This document shows, one piece after another, positions 1 through 10,700 of a stretch of 64,000 bases of DNA (position 1 is its first letter; each line of letters begins with the position of its first letter). Source of the stretch: Galbula dea (Eukaryota > Chordata > Aves > Piciformes > Galbulidae); the NCBI GenBank assembly GCA_013399015.1, contig VWZX01010557.1, positions 86,888 through 150,887 of the forward strand. Direction: 5' to 3'. The position numbers were made by a program, and so were the translations under genes. The notes under the pieces are model-generated. The model did not search any database and was not told where the DNA came from. It was given only the letters and a program-made list of their open reading frames with translations.

Positions 1-516
1 CCAATTCCTTCAGGATTCTAGGATGAATGTTATCAGGGCCCATAGACTTATTTTGATCAAGCTTTGACAGATAGTGCCAAACCTGTTCCTCACATACAGT
101 GAGAGGACCCTCACTCTCCCAACATTTGTCCAAGGTTGCCAAGTCCAGATCGGTGCAGGTAGCCCGACCACCAGTAAAGACTGAGACAAAGAACTCATTG
201 AGCAGCTCTGCCTTGTCCATATCTCTCGTGACTAAATTCCCATCTTTGTTCATCAGAGGGGGAACACTCGCCCTGACCTTCCTTTTCTGATTAATATATT
301 TATAAAACCCTTTTTTCTTATTTTTTACATCCCTCGCCAAGTTCAGTTCCATCTGCGCCTTGGCCTTCCTGATCCCGCTCCTACACTTCCTAGCTATTTC
401 CCTATATTCTTCCCAGGCCAATTGTCCTTTCTTCCATAGCCTGTGCATTTCATTCTTATGCCTCAGTGCAAGAAGCATATCTTTATTTTTATGAACCTGC
501 CTCTGTCTAATCAGTT
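1..516 (-). mobile_element. CR1-family LINE, ORF2 fragment with an open frame, cut by the window edge
   Basis: Read on the minus strand, the frame is open from about 516 down to 1, roughly 170 codons without a stop. It includes LARDVKNKKKGFYKYINQ, DKAELLNEFFVSVFTG and, at the edge, KSMGPDNIHPRILKEL. This is the linker between the endonuclease and the reverse transcriptase of CR1-type elements, with the start of the reverse transcriptase. Above 516 the frame hits stops, so the copy is 5' truncated there. The rest should continue left of the window. Confidence 0.88.
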
Positions 517-1477
517 ATCATAATGAAGTTTTTAAGAACATGTTTTGTCTTTTATCACTCATTTTAAAATCTGTTCAGAATTGGCCAGTATATTCAAAAT
601 AGGTAATACCAAGGACAGACTGCAGCACTATAATAAGATAAGCAATGTTCATATAAACAGAAGGTAGTGACAGTATGAGGTTTCTGATGATATTCTGTAA
701 GAATCTATGCTTGGATCATTATTTTTAGGACAGGATTAGCAGGATTTTAAATATTTTTTTAAATCAGCATAAAAATGATGATGATACATCAGAAATAATT
801 GGAAATATCCAAGTGCATAGGTCGTAATCTTATAAAACTGAACTTGCACTGAACAGAGGTATCAGAAGATAAAAATGTAGGTATTTTGCAGAGTCTTAGT
901 AGGCTGTAGTTTAAGCAAGACAACTAATGCACCTTATTTGTGATGTTATGGCCATGAATAGATCTAGCATATTTTAAGCTTGGAAACATGAGCTCCATGA
1001 GTAAGCTAGAGCAGCCTCTTGTTATGGAGTACAAGTGCAACTGGGAAATGTAAAAAAAGGAACTTTTTTTTTCCTTCTCACATGCTTCTTGATGACTTTC
1101 CTGAGTTACTGTACCTCATCCCCCTTAAACTATGCCTCTGAATTTGGTGGGGGTGGGATGTGTTAATTTGTGTTTGATGTCCATTTGGACATGGTTTTGA
1201 AAATCTATTTGGAAAACCTCATTTGCATATGCAAATTCACTTCTATGGTTCGTCTCTGTGGAAGCAATTTTTGGTGTGTGCTGTGTCCTTTCTGCATCTC
1301 TGGAAGGGTGAAAGGTAAAAGAGAAAGCCTGACCAGGCTGGGAAGAGACGAGAGATTTTGGTGAAGGGAGTGGAGAGCAGAAGTCTGATAAAGTCTGTAT
1401 AAACACAAAGAAGAGAAGGGCTAGACACAGGAGATTAGAGGTTTTGGAGGGGCCAAGGAGCTGGAAACAATTGTCTT

Positions 1478-1552
1478 GGCAGTGCTAGGTTAATGGTTGG
1501 ACTTGATGATCTTAAAGGTGTCTTCTGATCTAATTGATTCTGTGATTCAATG
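1478..1552 (+). mobile_element. CR1 LINE 3' end remnant
   Basis: The stretch ggttggacttgatgatctt and the following gattctgtgattc match the CR1 3' tail consensus with several differences. Only about 75 bp is recognisable, so it is an old, 5' truncated copy. Confidence 0.75.
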
Positions 1553-2255
1553 TAAATAATGGGAGAGTGATTGGGAGGCAGCTGGTACAGTTAGAAGTGA
1601 AATGCGTCAGGAAGGGAGCAGATATGCTGGTGAAGAGTGGGTCACTGAAGTGGTGGCTGCTTGCAGAATCACATCAGAAGAGGAAGAATCTGGTACACAG
1701 GGACTAAAAGGAGGAAAGTATCTAAAATATGGCTACACAGGCATATTTTACAAGTAGGAGCAGAGCTAGGCAGGTGGGCCAGGAGCAGAAGAGGACAGCT
1801 GCATTTCTGTGTTACTGGGCTCCGAGGCTTGGAAATTGCTCAGCTTCATAGGTGTTAAGGCTCTATTCTTCCCTGCTGTCTGGAAATAAGTGTGAAGGTG
1901 CTCTCAAGGTGTGAGGCTCTGCTTGACTTCTCTGCTGCCTGCTCCACAGAAATAGATGAGTGCTGTTAAGTGATAGAGGCCTGTGCTGTGGCTGCAGCTG
2001 CTCAAACCTTGCCAGGCTAGCAGGCTGCGTGGCTTCACACAGCAACATCTGTGTGTGCTTGAAAGACTTCAATTTAAAACAGTTTTGTAAATGTCAACAG
2101 ACTTTTCTGAATTTTTGTTTGTCTGTTTAGTATTATTTTAACATTTCCAGTGTAATTTTTTATCAGTGGGTGGTGGGGTGTCAGGTGATGATGCACCCCA
2201 CTGCCCGCAATGTCCTCCTCAGTGGAGGTATGAGGGGGTCTAGTGCTGGCCTGCC

Positions 2256-2756
2256 TTGTTCAAGGAGGACAGGGAACTTCTGGAGAGTGTAAAGAAAAGG
2301 GCTACAGAAATGATTATGGGACTTGGACATCTCTCTGATGGGGAAAGACTGAGAGAGCTGAGTCTGCTTAGCCTCGAGAAGAGAAGACTAAGGGGAGATC
2401 TTCTCAATGCTTATCAGTACTTCATGGGTGGGGGTCAGGAGGATGGGACCAGGCTTTTTTCAGTGGTGCCCAGGGACAGGACAAGAGGGAACAGGCACAA
2501 ACTGGAACATAGAAAGTTCCATCTAACATGAGAAGGAACCTCTTTACCTTGAGGATGATGGAGCACTGGTCCAGGCTGCCCAGAGAGGTTGTGGAGTCTC
2601 TAACATCTCTGGAGACATTCCAAAGCCACCTGAAGGTGATCCTATGCAACCTGCTGTGAGTGACCCTGCTTTAGCAGTAGTGTTGGACTGGATAACCTCC
2701 AGAGGTCCTCTTCCAACCCCTAACACTCTGTGATTCTGTGTGATTCTGTGTAAACA
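2256..2756 (+). mobile_element. CR1 LINE, 3' part of ORF2 and 3' end
   Basis: On the + strand the frame from 2256 reads DRELLESVKKRATEMIMG and EKRRLRGDLLNAYQYF, the C-terminal end of the CR1 reverse transcriptase. Later parts (gcccagagaggttgtggag, gttggactggataacctcc) continue with frame breaks. It ends in gtgattctgtgtgattctgt at 2731-2751. A decayed 5' truncated copy. Confidence 0.9.
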
Positions 2757-3252
2757 ATTAAAAAGTTGTGCAAGAAAGTTCGTCCAGCTGGCTAGTAACA
2801 AAAGACCAACTCCTCTCGTGCCAGTTTCATGTATCCTTTTACTTTACTGAAGTCTCTCTGGATTTACACTGAACCTAAGAACAGGCAAAATAGTGAGATA
2901 TGATGTAGTTACTGGATTCTAAAGTGCTATTTCATGTCATTCACGTGGCTGTTTTGTCTGAGAAAGACCTGTATTTTGGGGCTTGCAAGACTGGTCGCAA
3001 CTGTTTACACATTGCTTGTGTGTGAATGTATGTGCCTGTGAGGTTTTTCATTTTATTTGACTGAACTTATAAATGAAAAATAGCTTGAATTTTGCACAAT
3101 GACTGCTTTTTTGAGTAGCTTAGTGCAGTTAAATAACTAACAATTAAACAATTAAACTAACAAAGTTGGTAACAGTGTCTTTTGTGAAAAGATGATGGTG
3201 ATGATAATGGATGCAGATACTGTGAAACGTGATTATGTCAGTATATTTTTAT

Positions 3253-4166
3253 AGAATCACAGTTCTATATCCGAGTTGAAAGGGGTATCCCGAGTTGAAA
3301 GGGACCCACAAGGATCATCCAACTCCTAATTAGGCACAGGACAGCCCCAAAGTCACACTATGTGTCTAACTGCATTGTCCAAGTGCTTCTTAAACTCCAT
3401 GAGAGTTGGTGCCATGACAGCCCCTCTGGGGAGCCTGTTCCAATGCTCCACCACCGTCTGGGTAAAGAACCTCTTCCTAACATTCAACCTGAATTTCCCC
3501 ACACGCAGCTTCATGCTGTTCCCCTGGGTGCTGTTGCTGGTCACCAGGGAGAAGAGGTCAACACCCACCCCTCCCTCTCTGGTGAGGAAGTTATAAACTG
3601 CGATGAGGTCTTCCCTCAGTCTCCTCTTCTCCAGGCTGAACAGAACAAGTGATTTCAGCCTTTCCTCAGATGTCTTCCCCTCCATACCCTTCAACATCCG
3701 TGTGACCCTCCTCTGGATGGTCTTCAACAGTTGCATGTCCCTCTTGTATTGTGGAGCCCAAAACTGCACACGATACTCCAGGTGAGGCTGCACCAGAGCC
3801 AAGTAAAGTAGGACTAGCATCTCTCTTGCTCAGCTAGCAATGGAGTGCTTGATGCACCCCAGAACTCTCTTGGCCCTTTTGGCTCTAGCTCACACTGCTG
3901 ACTCATATTCAACTTATCATCGATCACAACTCCCAGATTCCTCTTTGCAGTGCTGCTCTCCAGCCTCTCATTCCCCAGCTGGTGGGTTGTTTTCGGGTTG
4001 CCCCTTCCCAAGTGCAGAACCTGGCATTTGCCCTTGTTAAACTTCATACAGTTTGTGTCTGCTCAGTCCTCTAATCTATGTAGATCTCTTTGCAGTGCCT
4101 CTCTGCCTTCATTGGAGTCAACAGAACCTCCCAGCTTAGTATCATCTGCAAACTTATATACTGTTC
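3253..4166 (-). mobile_element. CR1 LINE, 3' portion of ORF2 through 3' end
   Basis: Minus strand. Frames at 4047-3814 (FNKGKCQVLHLGRGNPK) and 3820-3353 (YLALVQPHLEYRVQFWAP, EKRRLREDLIAVYNFL, VVEHWNRLPRGAV) are consecutive parts of the CR1 reverse transcriptase C-terminus, separated by frame damage. The 3' end near 3253 carries an 18-bp duplication at 3268-3303. Confidence 0.92.
3268..3303. repeat. Two-copy 18-bp tandem duplication inside a CR1 tail
   Basis: tatccgagttgaaagggg at 3268-3285 is followed by tatcccgagttgaaaggg at 3286-3303. Confidence 0.9.
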
Positions 4167-4606
4167 ATTTATTCTGTTTATATACTGTTCTGTTGTGTTT
4201 AATCTGAAGTGAAGACTGAATGGAGAAGGTTCTGTCATGTGTTCTTATTATGTATATTTTTTCTCCACCACAAATTCTTCTCCTATGTCCTTTTCATACT
4301 TCTTCTTGTTCTATCATAGAAATATCATTCTATGCCTAAGAATTACTAGAAGTTTTTGTAAAGTACAATAATGATTACTTAATACACTTCTCTTTTCATC
4401 TCTGTGGTCAGAATTTATCTTCAGAAATGGTATAATACAGCATTATATGGGAAAATGCAAGAAAAAGAAGTTTCTCACACTTCTTGCAAAGAAAGAATAA
4501 AGTGAAATCCAAAGAGATGTTTAAAAGTGATCTTTCAGTAGCCACAGAATTAATTTATTTTTCATTTCTTATGCATAATGGAGTTATAAATTGCTTGTTT
4601 GTACAG

Positions 4607-4767
4607 GTGGTTGAAGTTTGAAGAAGATGTAGAGGATGGCGGAGAGAGGTGGAGCAAACCATATGTTGCCACACTGTCACTTCATAGCTTGTTTGAGCTG
4701 AGAAGCTGTATCCTGAATGGCACAGTTCTTCTGGACATGAGAGCTAACTCCATAGAAGAAATTGCAG
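4607..4767 (+). CDS. SLC4A10: SLC4A10 visible exon 1: start of conserved N-domain core
   Basis: Acceptor tgtacag, donor gtatgt. The first base completes a codon begun upstream, which in the family is the Arg of the ETARW motif; the exon then reads WLKFEEDVEDGGERWSKPYV and LSLHSLFELRSCILNGTV. In the related NBCe1 this Arg is important for bicarbonate handling in the N-domain. The last base starts an Asp codon finished by the next exon. 161 bp. Confidence 0.96.
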
Positions 4768-7700
4768 GTATGTGTTGATGTTTCATTTATTAGTTATGAA
4801 AAGTAATCATAAAAATCAAGTGCTTACAAGAATGCTGTTGCATAATAATCAGTTCAGTTTAGAAACTCCTAAGAAATAGTTTACTTGATATATTAGGAAA
4901 GAACCTAATGTCTGATACAACTGGTAAATATTTTATTTGTATTTTGTTACATAGACTTTGGTATTCTCAAAATCAGTTTTGACAAAAAGGAGAAAAAAAT
5001 GGAGCAGAGAAGTCAGTTCTGGATATATTTCATTAGAAATGGCACATTTACTGTTCCTGCTGTGCCACCTCACATTGTGTATGATGCATGTGCTGTCTTC
5101 CACAGACTGAATCTACTGGTATGTTAATTGCAGACAATCCAGCTTAAAAAAAAAAAATTAGAGAAGTATTTAACATAAATACCTAACAGAACAGTTTAAA
5201 AAACATCTCTGTTTTGAGAACAATAATATTAAGTGTAAGTTTTCCCAAAGTTTAAAAATATATTAACTTCTTTGTCTAAAGCAGTGTGCATTTTTTTTCA
5301 ATAAAGGTATATTTGGCAGTTGCAATTCTAGAGCTTTTGAGAACAACAGAAGCAGAAAGCAATGGAAGGCATAATGTATGAGTCTTGTCTCCCAAAAGTA
5401 TAAGACTTATAATTGAGACTGAATGCCATTTTTTGCATTCCTGGTGTTTTCCTTAAAGGCTGGAACTGCTTACTGTGGGGGATTGGTGGTTTTTTTTGGT
5501 TTTTGTTTTTTTTTGTTTTTTTGTTTTTTTGTTTTTTTTGTGGTGCATTTATTACTGTCATAAAACAGATTGTTAGGGGCTTTATAGAACAGACCTGTAA
5601 TATGTGGCCTAAAGGAGTCCTAAAATTACAAAGGTTGCATGACTGTGCTAAAATCATGCAGTACAGTCTGGTATGTTTATTTCCCTTCCCAAATACAGCA
5701 GCTAATTTGAATTAGGTCATATAGAAATAAATTTGTTACCAGACAAGCAAGTTTCTCTAGGCTATCAAGATAGGGATAATGTATTATAATACAAATATAT
5801 TTACATTAGACTTTAAAACTCATCATTAAAATGATGAACACCCAGTCCAAGGGCTAATGTGCCCTAGAGAGTTTCTGGTGCTGTGTCCTTACTGCTCTTG
5901 TTTAAAAATCTCTGTCGCTTCCAGAAAAGAAGACAGAGAGCAAAGAGCTGTACTATTTTGTAATCTGAGGTCTCATTTTTTGTTTATCCACCTCTTAGTA
6001 AGAGCTAGTGTCATGCTGATGAGGGTTATTGGACAGATGTCCTTGCATATTTTACAACTACTTAAAAGTTTTACGTTGCCTTTATCTTACTGTCTTTCAC
6101 ATCATTTCTGAAAATGCTGTTATCTGTAAATCTTACATTTAATATACAATTTTTATCCAAATTATACAAATAATACTGTTTGGATAAAGGTACAAAAACC
6201 AAAGCAAAAACATTTTCTAACACTTGAGATTATCAAGAAAACTGCTTTATGGGTGATATATAAGTCTGTGTAAGGGCCAGATAAAATTTTGATTATTTAC
6301 ATTTTCAGGTAAGAGGGATATTGTTCAGTGGGCTATATTTAACAGTGGAATTAAAATTGGCTAAGAATAGTGGTAGCTGCTTTTTGCATTTACCTTTCCC
6401 AGATTGTTTATGTCAAACTGACATGAAGTATTATTAATCCAAATCTACAGAAACTTGTGTGGGTTTCTACTCTCTACTGAGATCTGATTCTCCCATGAAT
6501 CATGGTCTGAATCAGAGCTTCAAAATTTATCTTTGTCCTGATTTGAGTTAGAACTGAACTAATTCTTTTCAGTGATTGTACTTTTTAGCTAAGTCTCTTC
6601 TAAGTAACTGCACTTTCTGAAGTTAATGAAATTTTTGCAGATAGTGTCTGCTTCTAGTCGTGATAACACTTGATGTTTCTAGATAGAACCAAGGATTGGT
6701 ATGCAGACCATGGTCACTGCTAAATCTTGTGTACCATGTTGGGGGGTGCAGAGTAAAAGGCTGCACCTGCAGGAAGGAGCAGACAGGACAGGTGACCCTA
6801 AACTGACCAGCGAAGTGTTTCATTACATAACCAGTATAAAGTTGAGGGATCAAGAGAGTCAAGCTCTCTACTTAATGAAAGGCCAGCATCTGAGGAGGAC
6901 TCTGTCTATTCTGCTTTCAATCCCAATCCATGAGTTCCTGAATCCAGTACCAGAATCCAGATCCTGAATCTATTTCCTGTTTGTCACTGAGTCCAGCCTG
7001 GGACTTCCTCAGTGTCTGCCCACAGTATCAGTGGTAATGGCGATATACTTGCCATTAGGGGGGTTGGGTTCAATATTAGTTTTGTGTATATTTGTATATA
7101 TTTATTTTATGGTTATTATATTCATTAAAGTAGTTTTAGTATTATTTTCCAGTCCATAAGTGTCTCTCTCCCTTAATCCCTTTCTTTTCCCCTTTGGGAT
7201 GGGAGAGGGGTTAATAAAGAGCATCTGTCACTTGTTAAGTGCATGCCCCAGCCCTGACCCTTGTCAGTCTTGGTAATGGTAAAAGATAAACCTGAAGAAT
7301 AAAAAGTAACTGATTCAAAAGAACAAGGGTTTTTACCAGTATGTTGCTTTATTATTTATTTTTGAAAAAATAATAAAGAAATACTTAGATCAGATGCTTG
7401 ATGTTCTTTTGCTTTTTTGCTTAAATAGTACCATAGGATCTTCAAGCTTGAGCTTTACTTTTGTAATCTAGAAATCACTCAACTTCTTCAGTAGTTAGCT
7501 AGGAAATCCCTTCCAGAATTGTGATTGGTTGTGGGGTTTGATGTGGGTTTTTTTGGTTTTTTTGTTTGTTTGTTTGTAAGATATTGTATAGTGAGACTAA
7601 AACTAATTCATATTTATAATCTCTTAATCCCTAGTTAGTTGTAGCAATTTTTGTTTCTTTAGTTAATGTGTCCAAGGACTGGAACATTCACAATACTAAT

Positions 7701-10700
7701 TTTGTTTTGAAGCTTACCATAGATGTAAGTTGTCCTTAAGTAGAGAATTTGATGACTTACTGTAACATTGTTTTGAGTCAGTCCTTCTTCTGGGATGTCT
7801 TGATTTGTTGATTAGGAAAACTTGTTTCTTCTGAGAAGAGACTCTAGGATAACATCCATGAATTGACATGTACCATTTTCACATTAAAAGTATCTGCTGT
7901 TATGGCAGATTGGGTTGTATTTTTTTATTGTTTTATTTGTGTGAACTATTTGTGTTTTATTTTTATTATTATTTGTGTGGATCTTGCATTGTCTTTGAGA
8001 GAGGATTTTTCTTTCCCTCTGCAGATTCAATAAAGCAATGGGTTTGGGTGGTCCCCTCCTGTCACCCCCAACAACTTTGCAGCAGGTTTTTCTAGCAAGT
8101 GAATCATTCTGTAAAATGCCCATGTTCTGTGTCAGGTTTCTTTGAAGAGTTGTTTGTAAGTTGTTTTTTTTTCCCCCCTAGATACAAAGTTGTTATTCCA
8201 ATTGCTTTTCTCTCTTCTTATTATTGGTGTGGTAGTAATGCTATTTTCCTCAATAAAGTTCCTTTGTAATTTGTTCTAATATTACATATGTAGCTCCTTC
8301 TCTCCAGTGCTTACAAATGTAACAGAGAGTGTAGCACATATTAGAAAGACTAATGGTAGTGGTGACGAAGCATTTAAGCACCAAGATACATGTGCTAGGT
8401 ATGTTAGAAATGTCATGGCTCTAATATGACAGGCTGCTCTTTTTCCATATAACTGACAGCTGGATGGGAGATTTCTCTCAGGAAATCCTTTCTTGTCTGT
8501 TCTACTCAGTTGCTGTTAACTGTCAGTAGTAACAATCCTACTTATTGCGTGCTATACAGTGCGAACATTGTTTTCACCCTGGAGTTGGTCTATATTTCAG
8601 TTGTGTATGGCAGTCCTGACACTTGAGAATTTAGAGAAATGGTTGCTCTCACCTGTTGGGTTCGATTTTTTCAACATTTAACTCTCTTTTTGTTTTGCTT
8701 TCTAGCTATTCCAATGCTAGGTTAGTCCACTGATCCTGACAGTCACTTCTGGTTGTTCTTTTCAATGCTACTGTGTGTACCACATGTAGGAGAATTTGCA
8801 GAAATAGATAATACCCTGTGGTTTTAAGTGGCACTCCTAAATTAACTTTGGTTCTTGTACTTCTGATTTATTACTGTGAGTTTTGTTTTTGAATGCAATA
8901 TGTTGATAGCATTACTATAGTGCATCATCTCTTTTGAGAAGAAATAAACTAATTGTGCACGTGTACTTCCCTTTTGTTTTCCTTAATGCTTTGTTAGGGA
9001 GAAATGTATGTTGTGTATTGGTTGGTAGTGTCTTGCTATCTGGGCTATATTCCAATATCAAATTATGTTTCTGTAAATGCAGTGCTAGTCTTCATATCCT
9101 TGAAAGAGGTACACTTAATCTTCAGTGCTAAATTGTGACAAAGAGCTCCTATTTGTTTTAGTCAAGGCTTTTAATCTATAAACACTTATTCACTAAGGCA
9201 TTAAACTCTCAGTACTTAGCCTTTGAAAATTTCATATATTGAAATCTATATTTTAAGACTTTAATGGGCCTGTGGTAAAATCTACAGTTGAAAAACATCT
9301 TTTATACTGTTTGCATGGATTTCAAAATATTTTGTATTTCATCTCTGGAAACTCTGATAGCTCTGCATAAAAATATTTTGGCACCAGAGATGTGAAAATT
9401 TTTAAATCATCCTGTCTTCCAGCATGTCCATTCTTTATTAGACTTTTTCATTCTAACTGTCTTATTAAAAAAATGACTTGATCTACAAGACTGTAAATTT
9501 CTTTGGACAGACACCCAGTTCTCTTTGTTGATAAAGAGCTTATTTGTACCTATGATACTGAATTCACAGGCAATATCTTATTATAATAGAGACCTCTGAG
9601 ATAAATTTCTAGCATTGTCATCATGCAGCAAAACAGCATGTTTATTCCTGAAGTTTCTCAAATTGTTCTTAAATTTTGTAAGATGGATTTTACTTTTCCC
9701 TTGAAAAGAACTCAGATTCTCTGCTGAGCTTTATCCTTTTATAAAATGCTTTTTTTATTAAATATATTTTAGGGATTTTATTACTATTTTTAATCTGTGA
9801 TATTCTTTTTTCATGTCTTTCCTATATCAGTAAGCTAGCACTCCATGCACAAGGAATTCCTTTGAACATTTTATGTAGCAATATTTTATCGATCACTTCT
9901 GTATAGAACATATGCTAAAAGGAAGTCTGAAAAATCTATGTAATCAAAACAATTTATTTTGGAACTTGTATCTTGAGGAGGTATTTGCCAGAATCTGGCT
10001 GCACCATTAGAAAGCAGCTTCACTGTGTTGTTCAGTTTGGCAGATGAAAATGTTCTCTTTTGATATTTTCATTTAGTTCCTTTCAAACCATGTAGAGTCT
10101 CAGATTACCATCTGGGTTTTTGATTGTAACCACTGAATGAACCCAAAAGGTTCTTCTGCTTAACATATGATGCCATTTCTGTTGTTTGGTTCAAAAACTG
10201 TTTGGTCCAGCCTTTAATGGCAATACTTTCTTTACAACATGAGTCACAGATCTTGCATTTTCTTGTAGCAGTGCAGAGTGTACAGTGAACAAATGGCAAA
10301 CTTTGTCAAATACAAAGTGTGGCCTCAGTGTTGCACAGTGGTGCTTTGGTGACCTGCACATTTGAAATATTAGATAGTCCCATTTATTTTAAATAACTTA
10401 AATGTAATAATGGTTTATTTTTTAATATTAAATTTTAAATATTCCCATGCTTTCCAATCCAGAGATTTGACTGTTTTTTCCCAAGCAGTCTTTTGTATGT
10501 CCCTCACGATCGAATTTTCAATCTGTCTAACAGCTTAATCTTGTGATTGAGGTCACTGGACTGTGCTCAACAACTCAGGGCATTATATCCCAAGTGTGCA
10601 ATTTTATTGATTTTGGTAATATTGTGTTAAGCTTTCAATCTGAACAAGTCTTTTTTTTGCCTTCGTTTGGTGTAAGCTATATTACTCCATAATAGTGGTA

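Larger units (their letters stand above)
521..4606 (+). other. Intron sequence upstream of visible exon 1
   Basis: AT-rich non-coding sequence. It contains CR1 pieces at about 1478-1552, 2256-2756 and 3253-4166. No exon of SLC4A10 was recognised here; the preceding exon, ending in the ETA(R) motif, must lie left of the window. Confidence 0.8.
6737..7266 (+). mobile_element. Putative solo LTR of an avian endogenous retrovirus
   Basis: The segment has LTR architecture. A middle part (gcagacaggacaggtgaccc) resembles bird ERV LTRs as I recall them, a TATA-type box tataaa lies at 6835-6840, a poly(A) signal aataaa at 7213-7218 follows the ggga-rich tract, and the sequence ends in ...gtca. No internal retroviral gene sequence lies on either side, so it would be a solo LTR. 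I could not find a target-site duplication, so both ends are approximate. A search against an avian repeat library would settle it. Confidence 0.6.

Noticed and set aside
3353..3820. 155-codon minus-strand frame as a stand-alone gene
   Set aside because: It is the C-terminal part of CR1 ORF2, with frame-broken neighbours of the same element.
5328..5657. 109-codon minus-strand frame with a Lys/Asn-rich middle
   Set aside because: The middle is the complement of the T-rich simple tract at 5487-5543; an artefact.
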